A stretch of DNA of 64,000 nucleotides from JBEKTW01 sp049515655. Lineage in GTDB: Bacteria; Bacteroidota; Ignavibacteria; UBA10030; SZUA-254. The stretch's first letter is position 1. Every line of letters starts with the position of its first letter. The notes under the pieces were generated by a model. The model was not told where the DNA came from. It did no database searches and was given only the letters and a program-made list of their open reading frames with translations. A program made the translations under genes and the position numbers. Below are positions 23,622-31,953 of this stretch, one piece after another. The stretch lies in NCBI GenBank assembly GCA_049515655.1, contig JBEKTW010000018.1, positions 1-64,000 on the forward strand, in the 5' to 3' direction.

Positions 23622-25132
23622 AACATCTACGAGTCATTTTCGCACTTGCACTCATAAGTATGACGCTGACAACGATTCTCCAGGCAACGCTCCAGGGCGG
23701 TCTCAGATTCACCGAGATCCGGAATGCAGCTTCACCGCTGATCACTTTTCGCATCGTCGTGCGGTCGGGTTCTGTGAACGACCCCCGTGGTAAAGAAGGT
23801 TTGAACGCTCTGACGGCCTTTCTTATCGCCCAGGGCGGGACCAAAGACCTGACCTACAACCAAGTGGTCGACAAGCTCTACCCCTGGGCAGCCGGTATCG
23901 ATGCGCAGGCCGACCAGGAAATCACGACGTTTATCGGAGAGATTCATCGCGACCATCTGACCGAGTTCTACAAGCTCTTCTCGGATCTTCTCCTGCATCC
24001 CCGCTTCGACCCCGCTGATTTCCAGAGGGTGAAGGATGACGGCATCAACTATCTGAAAAACACACTGCGTTCAACCGATGACGAAGCTCTGGGCAAACAG
24101 GCACTTAACGCCTCAATCTTCGAGGGCCATCCGTATGGCAAGACCGAATTAGGGACCGTCCAGGGCCTCACATCCATTACTCTCGACGATATCAAGGATT
24201 TCTACAAGACAACGTATTCGCAGTCAAACATCTGGATCGGCATTGCCGGAGGGTATCCGGAGTCACTTGTCGACCGGATCCGGAAGGACTTTTCTGTACT
24301 CCCGGTTGGAGCACTCAACCCGGTCGTACTCCCGCCGCCCGCGCCGATAAAGGATATGGAAGTTCTGGTCGTCGAAAAGCCGACGCGAGCGTATGCGGTG
24401 TCCATGGGCTATCCGATCGATCTGACGAGAAAAGACAAAGACTTCTACGCCCTCCTGGTCGCGAATTCATACTTCGGCGAGCACCGCTCATTCAACGGTG
24501 TGCTGATGAACAGGCTTCGTGGTGATCGGGGATTGAACTACGGCGACTATTCTTACGCTGAAAAATTTGTCGGGGGGCTGGGCTCACCCTTCCCCGACCT
24601 GAACACGCCGTTGCGGCAGCAGTTCTTCAGCATCTGGCTGCGACCGGTCCAGCCGGAGAACACGCATTTCGCCATTCGCAACGCTCTCTTTGAGCTGAAG
24701 AATCTCTGCGACAAGGGCATCTCGCGCGAAGATTTCGAGACAACGCGGAAGTTTGTCATCAATTATTCAAAGCTTTGGGCTTCCACGTTGAGCCGCCGCC
24801 TGGGCTACCAGATGGATTCTGAATTCTACGGAACGGACTACTACATCGACCGCATCGAGCGCGAATTGAAATCGCTGACCGTTGACGACGTGAACGCCGC
24901 CATCAAGAAATATCTCCACCCGAGCGATATCAAGATTGCCGTTGTTGTCGATGAGGGGAAAGGGCAAGAATTTTTCAATGCGCTGGCGAACAACACTCCG
25001 TCGCCGATCAAGTATGCTTCACCCGTTTCCCAGAATATTTTGGATCAGGATAAGCTGATTGAAGTATTTCCGCTGACGGTGAATAAGGAGAAATCGAAGG
25101 TCGTCAGTGCTAAGGATCTGTTTGAGCAATAG
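23618..25132 (+). CDS. M16-family partner subunit lacking the zinc motif
   Basis: A 504-aa exported M16-fold protein coupled to the preceding gene by ATGA. The region where the zinc motif should be reads GKEGLNALTAFLIAQGG, so the HxxEH is absent and the chain is not itself catalytic. The other M16 features remain: the substrate-binding RGDRGLNYGDYSY arginine-tyrosine motif of the C-domain and the repeated half-domain fold. In known two-chain M16 enzymes one subunit carries zinc and the other the R/Y pair that binds the peptide C-terminus, and this gene pair fits that split. A strong terminator lies 30 bp after the stop. Confidence 0.9.
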   Translation: MKHLRVIFALALISMTLTTILQATLQGGLRFTEIRNAASPLITFRIVVRSGSVNDPRGKEGLNALTAFLIAQGGTKDLTYNQVVDKLYPWAAGIDAQADQEITTFIGEIHRDHLTEFYKLFSDLLLHPRFDPADFQRVKDDGINYLKNTLRSTDDEALGKQALNASIFEGHPYGKTELGTVQGLTSITLDDIKDFYKTTYSQSNIWIGIAGGYPESLVDRIRKDFSVLPVGALNPVVLPPPAPIKDMEVLVVEKPTRAYAVSMGYPIDLTRKDKDFYALLVANSYFGEHRSFNGVLMNRLRGDRGLNYGDYSYAEKFVGGLGSPFPDLNTPLRQQFFSIWLRPVQPENTHFAIRNALFELKNLCDKGISREDFETTRKFVINYSKLWASTLSRRLGYQMDSEFYGTDYYIDRIERELKSLTVDDVNAAIKKYLHPSDIKIAVVVDEGKGQEFFNALANNTPSPIKYASPVSQNILDQDKLIEVFPLTVNKEKSKVVSAKDLFEQ

Positions 25133-25161
25133 AGTAGAGCAGTAGTTGAGTGTTGAGAGTG

Positions 25162-25200
25162 AGAACCGCATCCGGCGTTCCGGGTGCGGTTCTGTTTTAT
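25162..25200 (+). terminator. Intrinsic terminator of the M16 pair
   Basis: AGAACCGCATCCGG (25162-25175) pairs with CCGGGTGCGGTTCT (25180-25193) through a 4-nt loop with one wobble, followed by GTTTTATT. Confidence 0.85.
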
Positions 25201-25319
25201 TGTCCACTCTTGGACAATCCGGTGCTCATCTCACGGACCGGCAGGAAGTGGAGTTTCAACGGCTCATCGTTCTGGTTCTCGAATGAGAGCCCGACTGACG
25301 GAGTCTGTTCTTCTCTCAC
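25197..25319 (-). CDS. Possible 40-aa ORF behind the TPR gene
   Basis: A GTG-initiated frame starts two bases after the TPR stop on the same strand and encodes VREEQTPSVGLSFENQND followed by EPLKLHFLPVREMS and a short tail. The composition is protein-like and the position suggests coupling, but there is no independent Shine-Dalgarno. It could be a frameshifted C-terminal extension of the TPR gene. No family is recognised. Confidence 0.25.
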   Translation of the reverse strand: MREEQTPSVGLSFENQNDEPLKLHFLPVREMSTGLSKSGQ

Positions 25320-25321
25320 GA

Positions 25322-25936
25322 TCAATTGTTTTCGCCGGCCTTGTTTTTCCGAGATAGCGGGTGGAACATTTCCTGAAATGATTTCCAGGTTCCCTGGATG
25401 AATTTGTTCTCCGGGTCCAGTTCAAGCGCCTTGCCAATGTATCGCTTTGCCATCCGGAGGTCCATATCGCTGGTGAACATGTAACTTACTCCAAGGTCGT
25501 TATAGGCAAGGCTATTTTTCGGATTAAGTCTGATCGACTTCCTGAGGAGTTCCCTTCCCTCCTTGACCTCTCCATGCATGCTCTTCATCCATCCCAGGTT
25601 GCGGAGGATTTCCGGGTTATTGGGGCGCAGCTGGTCGGCGATCAAAAGGTGATGAATTGCACGGGTGAAATTGCCCGTTCTACCCAGTCCACAACCAAGG
25701 AGAAATTGACTGTAAGGATGCTGTGGAGCCGCGGCAACCGCTTTTTCCAGAGGGTCGATGGCCAGTGCCGGTGAGCCGACCTGTAGATACAAATCGCCGA
25801 GAAGGCATAACCCCGGGGGGAAGTCCGGAAACTCTTTGATGAGCTGCTCGGTGTGCCTGATTGCTCCGAACAAATCCCCTTTATCGGCTAACTCAAGTCC
25901 CTGCCGCATGAGGGACTTTATTCGTTCTGGTGTCAT
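25322..25936 (-). CDS. TPR-repeat protein
   Basis: A 204-aa cytoplasmic protein with no signal peptide, built of about five tetratricopeptide units from residue 8 to 190 (for example AIRHTEQLIKEFPDFPPGLC, ALAIDPLEKAVAAAPQHP and LLRKSIRLNPKNSLAYND). TPR arrays bind peptide segments of partner proteins and scaffold complexes. An excellent GGGGAGGAAATCAT precedes the ATG. It is divergent from recN across 70 bp and convergent with the M16 pair. The partner is unknown. Confidence 0.85.
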   Translation of the reverse strand: MTPERIKSLMRQGLELADKGDLFGAIRHTEQLIKEFPDFPPGLCLLGDLYLQVGSPALAIDPLEKAVAAAPQHPYSQFLLGCGLGRTGNFTRAIHHLLIADQLRPNNPEILRNLGWMKSMHGEVKEGRELLRKSIRLNPKNSLAYNDLGVSYMFTSDMDLRMAKRYIGKALELDPENKFIQGTWKSFQEMFHPLSRKNKAGENN

Positions 25937-26006
25937 ATGATTTCCTCCCCGTTGTTCTGGAATTTAATAAAAAAATCTGTAAATTGACACTCGCCGGAGC
26001 CCTGAT

Positions 26007-27764
26007 ATGCTCAAAACTCTCTCTATAAAAAACTACGCGTTAATTGAGGACCTTGCCGTCGAGCCCGGCAGAGGGCTGAACATCATGACGGGGGAGACCG
26101 GCGCCGGGAAATCCATCATTATCGACGCGCTGAGTCTCATCCTCGGTGAGCGCGCGGACTCCGACACCGTCCGCAAGGGCGCCGAAAAAGCTGTTGTCGA
26201 AGGATTCCTTGACGTTTCGGACAATAAAAGGTTGAAACACTTGCTTGCGGCGCATGAGATTGAATCCGGAGACGAGTTGATCCTGCGTCGCGAAGTTTCC
26301 GTCAAAGGTCAAAGTCGATGTTTCATCAACGATTCCCCTGCGACCATCACGCTGTTGAAGCAGGTCGGGGATTTACTTGTCGACTTGCACGGCCAGCACG
26401 AGCATCAATCGTTGCTGCGGCCGGAGACGCATATCGACATGCTCGACGATTACGGGGCCCTGGGCGGTCTTGTCAGCGAATTTCGCGGGTCGTACCAGCG
26501 AGCGACGTCATTCCTGAACCGTATCGCCGAGCTCCGCTCGAAAGAACAGCAATTGAAAGAAAGACGCTCGCTGTACGAATTTCAGATCAACGAAATCGAA
26601 GCAGTAAATCCGCGATCTGGCGAAGAAGAAGAACTTGAGACCGAGTTGGTGATCCTGGAAAACGCCGAGCGGCTGTACAGCGCGACGGAGCGGCTCTACA
26701 AGATTCTCTACGAGAGCGACAATGCCGTCCACGACCAGATCGTGCTGGCGCGCAACGAGCTTGAAGACCTCGTCGCGATCGACAAATCGTTTGAGGAACC
26801 GAAGAACGAAGCCACGTCGGCCGCCGCGATCGTCAGTGAGCTTGCGAAATTCATTCAGCGTTACAATTCAAAGGTTGAGTTCAATCCGGTTCGACTGGAA
26901 GAGATTCGCACGCGACTCGGACAGCTCGCGTTGTTGAAGAAGAAGTACGGCGGCTCCCTGGAAACGGTTTTGCGCCGCCGCGAAGAAATCGGGAGGGAGA
27001 TAGCCCTTGCCGATAACTTTGAGGGTGAAATAGAAACTCTCCAACAACAATTTATGGATGAGCAAAGTGTGTGTTCGGAGATTGCCCAACGCCTCTCAGC
27101 GAAACGCCATGAAGCCGCGAAAAAAGTCGATAAGGCGGTTGTTCAATCTCTTGGTGAGCTGGGTATTCAGAATGCGCGATTCGAAACGAGGATTACGCGC
27201 CGGGTCGCCGGGGGCGAAGAGCCTGCTGTTGTAAGAACGGGCAAGCAGGAATATGAAGCTACGCCGAAGGGAATCGATACAGTGGAATTCTACGTATCAA
27301 CGAATGTGGGTGAAGACCTCAAGCCGCTGGCAAAAGTCGCTTCGGGAGGAGAAATTTCACGGATCATGCTGGCACTCAAAATGAATCTCGCGAAGTCGGA
27401 TCGCTTGCCGCTGCTCGTCTTCGACGAGATCGATGTCGGCGTGAGCGGCCGTATTGCCCAGGCGGTAGGACAAAGTCTGAAAAAGTTGTCTCAGTTTCAC
27501 CAGGTCATTTCGATTACGCACCTTCCGCAGATAGCGGGATTCGCCGATACGCATTTTGTCGTTGAGAAAATGGAACGCGGCAACCCAAGCGGAAAGTCGT
27601 CGGCCGCCGAAAAACAGGTCACGGGCAGGCGTGCCACGACGCGCATGAGGAAGCTGAATCTGGAAGAACGGGTCGTCGAGGTAGCGCGACTGATGAGCGG
27701 CGAAGATGTTACCAAAGCCGGCTTGCAAGGAGCACGGGAATTGATGGGCATCGAAGGAAAATGA
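26007..27764 (+). CDS. recN: DNA repair protein RecN
   Basis: RecN is an SMC-like ATPase that holds broken DNA ends during recombinational repair. Walker A GETGAGKS is at residues 29-36; the coiled-coil arms occupy roughly 150-370 (for example LRSKEQQLKERRSLYEFQINEIE); the C-terminal ATPase half has LAKVASGGEISRIMLALK (signature) and LLVFDEIDVGVSGR (Walker B, D-loop). At 585 aa it is slightly longer than usual, partly because of a basic insert near the end (SAAEKQVTGRRATTRMRK). It lies between the TPR gene and the Y1 transposase element. Confidence 0.95.
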   Translation: MLKTLSIKNYALIEDLAVEPGRGLNIMTGETGAGKSIIIDALSLILGERADSDTVRKGAEKAVVEGFLDVSDNKRLKHLLAAHEIESGDELILRREVSVKGQSRCFINDSPATITLLKQVGDLLVDLHGQHEHQSLLRPETHIDMLDDYGALGGLVSEFRGSYQRATSFLNRIAELRSKEQQLKERRSLYEFQINEIEAVNPRSGEEEELETELVILENAERLYSATERLYKILYESDNAVHDQIVLARNELEDLVAIDKSFEEPKNEATSAAAIVSELAKFIQRYNSKVEFNPVRLEEIRTRLGQLALLKKKYGGSLETVLRRREEIGREIALADNFEGEIETLQQQFMDEQSVCSEIAQRLSAKRHEAAKKVDKAVVQSLGELGIQNARFETRITRRVAGGEEPAVVRTGKQEYEATPKGIDTVEFYVSTNVGEDLKPLAKVASGGEISRIMLALKMNLAKSDRLPLLVFDEIDVGVSGRIAQAVGQSLKKLSQFHQVISITHLPQIAGFADTHFVVEKMERGNPSGKSSAAEKQVTGRRATTRMRKLNLEERVVEVARLMSGEDVTKAGLQGARELMGIEGK

Positions 27765-27803
27765 TTGGTGGATTCGAGACAGTGATGGTCGAGGGGAATC
27801 ATC

Positions 27804-28466
27804 GCATCATCATAAATGATGATGCTTCGACGAAGAAAGCGGCATAAATGCTGCTGACACTTCACTCGATTCTTGTGGTCATGCTACAAATAACAATTAA
27901 TGGGGGAGGCGATGAGCCAGATCTATCATCAATTATTCTATCACGTAGTATGGGCGACGAAATATCGACGCGCGATGATCAGTGAGGAGGTTGAAAGAGT
28001 TTTGTTTCCATATCTGGAAAACAAAGCAAAACGATTTCATTGTGTTCTCCATGGAATCAATGGAATCGGAAATCATGTTCATGTCGCAATGAGTATACCG
28101 CCGTCTGTATCGATCAGCGAGATTGTGGGGAAGCTGAAAGGTAGCAGCTCGTATTTTCTCAACAAGGAGCTTCAGATTACTGAACACTTTGATTGGCAGG
28201 ATGGGTATGGAGTTCTGTCGTTTTCGAAGAAAGATTTGCCGAAAATACTTCATTATATCCAGGAGCAAAAGGCTCACCACCAGAATGGAGAATTGAATCA
28301 ATCAATGGAGCGAATGACCGAGGAGAGCGACTAATTTTGTTTTTTAGAAATATTAGCATCATCATGAATGATGATGCTATGTCGAATAAAGCATCATGGA
28401 TGATGCTGAGATTTAGCCCGATTTATCGGGGTTTATTCGCAACAGCATAACCATTCATGGTTATGC
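27804..28466. mobile_element. REP/IS200-like unit: Y1 transposase flanked by palindromes
   Basis: The transposase gene is enclosed by near-perfect palindromes, most with 2-nt loops. Upstream are GCATCATCAT/ATGATGATGC (27804-27825) and AGCGGCAT/ATGCTGCT (27838-27855). Downstream are GCATCATCAT/ATGATGATGC (28356-28377), GCATCAT/ATGATGC (28391-28406), CCCGA/TCGGG (28417-28430) and GCATAACCAT/ATGGTTATGC (28445-28466). Subterminal hairpins recognised by Y1 HUH transposases are a hallmark of IS200/IS605 and REP-RAYT systems. It lies between recN and cysS without disrupting either. Confidence 0.75.
27900..28334 (+). CDS. REP-associated / IS200-type tyrosine (Y1) transposase
   Basis: A 144-aa HUH-superfamily single-strand transposase of the Y1_Tnp fold. 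Signature segments are YHVVWATKYRRAMIS, the metal-binding HUH as NHVHVAM, GKLKGSSSYFLNKEL, WQDGYGVLSFSKKDLP and the catalytic Tyr in ILHYIQEQKAHH. The WQDGYG and HYIQxQxxHH spacing fits the RAYT/IS200-like group that acts on palindromic repeats. It appears intact. ATG 27900 and ATG 27912 (MSQIYHQLFYHV) are both usable; the latter is the usual family N-terminus. The flanking palindromes are its probable substrates. Confidence 0.9.
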   Translation: MGEAMSQIYHQLFYHVVWATKYRRAMISEEVERVLFPYLENKAKRFHCVLHGINGIGNHVHVAMSIPPSVSISEIVGKLKGSSSYFLNKELQITEHFDWQDGYGVLSFSKKDLPKILHYIQEQKAHHQNGELNQSMERMTEESD

Positions 28467-28492
28467 GATGATGAATTGACAAGAGAAAAATT

Positions 28493-29953
28493 ATGCCCCT
28501 AAAAATCTACAACACACTCACTCGGAAAAAAGAGGAATTTAAGCCGCTCGTCGAAGGCCATGTCGGCATGTATGTCTGCGGGCCGACGGTATACGGCCAT
28601 TCGCACATCGGCCATGCGAAGAGCTACGTCTCATTCGATGTCATCGTGCGGTATCTTCGGCATCTCCGTTACAACGTGGCGTATATCCAGAATGTTACCG
28701 ATGTCGGACATCTGCTCGGGGAAACGAATGAAGGCGAGGACCGGATGGTCAAGCAGAGCAAGCTTGAGCACAAGCATCCGATGGAAATTGCAGAGTACTA
28801 CACGCGAAGTTATTTCGAAGACATGGATGCGCTGGGAGTCGTGCGTCCGGACATCTCGCCGCGCGCAACCGGCCACATTATCGAGCAAATCGAGCTTGTG
28901 AAGAAATTACTTGAGAAGGGGTATGCCTACGAGGCGAATGGCTCGGTGTACTTTGATGTGTCCAGGGACAGAGAATATGGAAAGCTCTCGGGTCGCAATC
29001 TTGATGAGATGGAAAGTGGCACCCGCGTGGAGGTGAAATCGGAGAAACGTCATCCGAACGATTTTGCCTTATGGAAGAAGGCAGAGCCGGAGCACATCAT
29101 GCAGTGGCCAAGTCCGTGGGGGATGGGTTTCCCGGGTTGGCATATAGAATGTTCGGCAATGTCGATGAAGTATCTGGGCGAATCATTCGATATACACGGC
29201 GGCGGGTTGGATAATCAGTTCCCCCATCATGAGTGTGAAATTGCTCAGAGTGAATGTGTAACGGGGAAGCCGTTTGCGAAGTACTGGATTCACAACAACC
29301 TCGTGACCGTCAACGGGCAGAAGATGAGTAAGTCGCTGGGGAATGTTACTCTTCTTAAGGACCTCTTCAAGAAATATGACCCACTTGTTGTGCGTTTTTT
29401 CATTCTGCAGAGCCATTATCGTGGTACGCTCGATTTCAGTGAGTCTGCGCTGGAAGCGGCCCGAGCCGGACTGACAAAATTGCATAACACAGTGAATAAT
29501 TTCAAGCAGCGATTCGATTTCGCAAACAAAACCTCAAGCTTCGGGTTCATAGACAAGACAGCCGAGCTCGATACTCTCCATGGCCAGCTCATCGAAGCAT
29601 TGAATGACGACTTCAATGCTCCCAGAGCAATTGCTGTTTTGTTTGATCTGGTGTCGAGCGTGAACAACTGGCTGCCGGAAATGTCTCCGAATAAAGCGAG
29701 CTTCGAAAGAATGGAGATGCTTTTTGGTGAGTTCGGTACAAAAATACTGGGTCTCATTCCAGAAAAGACGGAACAGGGAAGTGCAGCAAAAGGTCTTGAC
29801 GGAGAGCTCATGGATTTGATAATTTCGCTGCGTGCCGAAGCAAGAGCACAGAAATTATTTTCGTTCTCTGACAAGATTCGTGACGGACTCGCGAAGCTGG
29901 GGATTGTTCTTGAAGACAAAAAGGAAGGAACAACCTGGAAAAAGTCCACGTAA
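28493..29953 (+). CDS. cysS: Cysteinyl-tRNA synthetase
   Basis: CysS charges tRNA-Cys. The class I motifs are HIGH at 38-41 in YGHSHIGHAKSY and KMSKS at 277-281 (GQKMSKSLGN). The zinc ligands include Cys29 in YVCGPTVY and the ECSAMS and FPHHECEIAQSE segments. The 486-aa length is normal. The gene begins 27 bp after the last palindrome of the transposase unit, so that unit inserted close to its promoter. No strong Shine-Dalgarno is evident. Confidence 0.96.
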   Translation: MPLKIYNTLTRKKEEFKPLVEGHVGMYVCGPTVYGHSHIGHAKSYVSFDVIVRYLRHLRYNVAYIQNVTDVGHLLGETNEGEDRMVKQSKLEHKHPMEIAEYYTRSYFEDMDALGVVRPDISPRATGHIIEQIELVKKLLEKGYAYEANGSVYFDVSRDREYGKLSGRNLDEMESGTRVEVKSEKRHPNDFALWKKAEPEHIMQWPSPWGMGFPGWHIECSAMSMKYLGESFDIHGGGLDNQFPHHECEIAQSECVTGKPFAKYWIHNNLVTVNGQKMSKSLGNVTLLKDLFKKYDPLVVRFFILQSHYRGTLDFSESALEAARAGLTKLHNTVNNFKQRFDFANKTSSFGFIDKTAELDTLHGQLIEALNDDFNAPRAIAVLFDLVSSVNNWLPEMSPNKASFERMEMLFGEFGTKILGLIPEKTEQGSAAKGLDGELMDLIISLRAEARAQKLFSFSDKIRDGLAKLGIVLEDKKEGTTWKKST

Positions 29954-30006
29954 ACAGGGCGTAGAGTCCGATTCATAATTGCACAAGCGTCCTTGGAGGG
30001 AGTTGT

Positions 30007-30360
30007 GCTCCCGACCCACCCCGCAATTCGGGAGCGAAGTTCCATCCCAGCGAGCAGGCTTCTGGATAACCCTCTACCCCCACCTGCGGTGGACAAGTCC
30101 ACCTTCGGTGGGTAAACCCTCTGCCTCCCCTTCCCCCATAAATGGTGGAAGGGGAGAATGGGTAATGGCCTCGATCGTTATGTCAGCATCCGGACTGGCT
30201 TGCTCCGGACCGTTCCCAAACTAACCACGCTCCCGACCGCGTCTTGCACCCACCGAAGCGCTTGCGCGTAGGTGGGCACGCGGTCGGCACAAAGCCTCTA
30301 AGCCCCGTACATTTCAGCGAGGACCCTGAATAGAACCGTTTCAGGGCAGGCGCTGAAATG
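30007..30360. repeat. Cluster of nested palindromes downstream of cysS
   Basis: The 426-bp gap between cysS and the deacetylase gene is a chain of imperfect palindromes. They include GCTCCCGA/TTCGGGAGC (30007-30035), a CCACC-GGTGG series near 30080-30115, CCGACCGCGT/ACGCGGTCGG (30233-30287) with an inner GCACCCACC/GGTGGGC, and CATTTCAGCG/CGCTGAAATG (30310-30360) with an inner CCCTGAA/TTCAGGG. No open frame is supported. They look like remnants of several hairpin repeat families. Confidence 0.7.
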
Positions 30361-30379
30361 AGCATTGAAGGCGGGGACT

Positions 30380-31327
30380 CTACGCTTTCATCAACTCTCT
30401 GATGTGAGCTTCCACACTTCTCGGGAGCGCCTGGAGATCATACCCCCCCTCGAGAACTGAAACCAATTTCCCGCCGCAATACTTCGACGCGGGCTCTCTG
30501 ACCATCGATGTCATTCGCGCGAATGTATCTTCCGTAAGGTTGATGTGCGCCAGCGGGTCTTTTTCATGGGCATCGAATCCCGCAGAGATAAGAATAAGTT
30601 CGGGTTGAAACATACTTAGTGCCGGAAGGATCTCTGTTTGAAATGCAAAAAGGTACTCTTCCTCTCCGGCGCCCGCGAACATGGGGATGTTCAACGTGTA
30701 TCCCTCTCCTTTGCCCGCGCCGCGTTCTCCCCGGCTTCCTGTGCCGGGATAAAACGGAAATTGATGTGTGCTAATGTACAGGACGGACGGGTCCTCGTAA
30801 AAGATCTCTTGCGTGCCGTTGCCGTGATGGACGTCCCAGTCGATGATGGCGACCTTGCGAACTCCAAATTTCTCTTGAGCGTACCGGGCTGCAACCGCCA
30901 CATTGTTGATGAGGCAAAACCCCATCACCGAATTGCTTCCAGCGTGGTGGCCTGGCGGCCGTACGGCGCAGAATGCATTATCGATCAATCCGCTCATGAC
31001 CGCATCGACACCCGCGAGCACTCCGCCAACTGCGAGCAGGGCGACGTCGTACGATTCCTTGCCCGCGTGCGTGTCGCCCTGGTCGAGGATGTGAATTCCA
31101 TTCTTGCAGGATTCCCGGATGAATGCAAGGTGCTGCGCGCTGTGAACCTTCAGGAGCCAGTTCTCATCCGCACGCTCAATAATGAGATGCTGAAGCTGAC
31201 TCCAGAGATTCGTTTCTTTGAAATGCGAAACAATCGCCCTCAACCGATCTGGTCGCTCGGGATGAGCCGCGCCGGTGTCGTGGTCGAGAAAGTGTTCGTG
31301 ATATACAAAACCCGTTCTTGCAGCCAT
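30380..31327 (-). CDS. Histone-deacetylase-family (acetoin utilization-like) deacetylase
   Basis: A zinc-dependent deacetylase of the HDAC/AcuC/APAH superfamily; bacterial members remove acetyl groups from polyamines, lysines or small amides. Motifs are RPPGHHAG (the His-His pair), IIDWDVHHGNGT (zinc Asp and His), FYPGTGSRGERG, LISAGFDAH (zinc Asp) and VLEGGYDL. Everything needed for catalysis is visible. The frame extends to 31381, but the first 18 residues (MTQLMNPGNTNNPNNAKL) come from a low-complexity repeat. MAARTGFVYHEHF at 31327 is the family-like N-terminus and is preferred. Substrate is unknown. Confidence 0.88.
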   Translation of the reverse strand: MAARTGFVYHEHFLDHDTGAAHPERPDRLRAIVSHFKETNLWSQLQHLIIERADENWLLKVHSAQHLAFIRESCKNGIHILDQGDTHAGKESYDVALLAVGGVLAGVDAVMSGLIDNAFCAVRPPGHHAGSNSVMGFCLINNVAVAARYAQEKFGVRKVAIIDWDVHHGNGTQEIFYEDPSVLYISTHQFPFYPGTGSRGERGAGKGEGYTLNIPMFAGAGEEEYLFAFQTEILPALSMFQPELILISAGFDAHEKDPLAHINLTEDTFARMTSMVREPASKYCGGKLVSVLEGGYDLQALPRSVEAHIRELMKA

Positions 31328-31493
31328 TAACTTGGCATTATTGGGATTATTGGTATTGCCAGGATTCATTAACTGAGTCAAAGATACTGAATGATTCCGT
31401 TACCTTCAAGCCACGCGCGCTCATTGCTTTTTAAGGAGCGACTTCATATATTGGGGTGACAATTGTGACCAGGGGAAGTACAATCGGCACATC

Positions 31494-31667
31494 ATGTTCT
31501 TGCCAGAGTCTACCGAGCAACGGCTTCGCGTAGTATTCAGTGATATCATCGAGGGAAAGACCGTGAACCATGTCCGTCACGATCTGCAGTACGACGGAAA
31601 CGATCATACATCTCTCTTTGTTGAAGCACTGGACAATCACGGCTACCAACCAACGTGGAACAGTTGA
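31494..31667 (+). CDS. Possible 57-aa ORF in the gap before rho
   Basis: ATG at 31494 opens a frame reading MFLPESTEQRLRVVFSDIIE, later LFVEALDNHGYQPTW, with a protein-like composition; a second frame (31670 on, MEPGERVPVFYLEGETAHFG) follows it directly. A 72-residue frame lies on the opposite strand. None is recognised. The whole 31382-31953 interval looks like decayed coding DNA plus a repeat, and which strand was coding is unclear. Confidence 0.2.
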   Translation: MFLPESTEQRLRVVFSDIIEGKTVNHVRHDLQYDGNDHTSLFVEALDNHGYQPTWNS

Positions 31668-31800
31668 ACATGGAACCGGGTGAACGGGTTCCTGTTTTCT
31701 ATCTTGAAGGCGAGACCGCCCACTTCGGCTGGGTCTTTTACAAACAATTCACATCGTGGAAACTCCGTAAGTTTGTATGGGCACAATGCATCATCTATCA

Positions 31801-31847
31801 AATTCCCTTCATCCCCCTCTGCAAAAGGGGGAACGAGGGGGACTATT
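31801..31847. repeat. C-rich/G-rich hairpin repeat in front of rho
   Basis: TTCATCCCCCTCTGCAAAAG and GGGGGAACGAGGGGGACTATT form a CCCCCT-AGGGGG type hairpin. It extends the long frame in front of rho with residues (PLQKGERGGLFRGY) that are plainly repeat-derived, so rho must start downstream. Confidence 0.6.
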
Positions 31848-31953
31848 CCGTGGTTACTCGATCTGTCAAAGTTTTGTGCAATCTCCGCCGACCGTCAAGG
31901 AGCGGGGCAATTGTTTCATGAATTGCGCGTTATCAAAAAATGAGCAGAACGTT

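Noticed and set aside
30638..31330. 230-codon frame antisense to the HDAC-like gene
   Set aside because: The sense strand carries all HDAC zinc motifs; the antisense frame is a by-product of codon bias.
31777..31953. 59-residue N-terminal extension of Rho
   Set aside because: The extension translates a CCCCCT/AGGGGG hairpin repeat and other non-family sequence; conserved Rho sequence begins only after ATG 31954.
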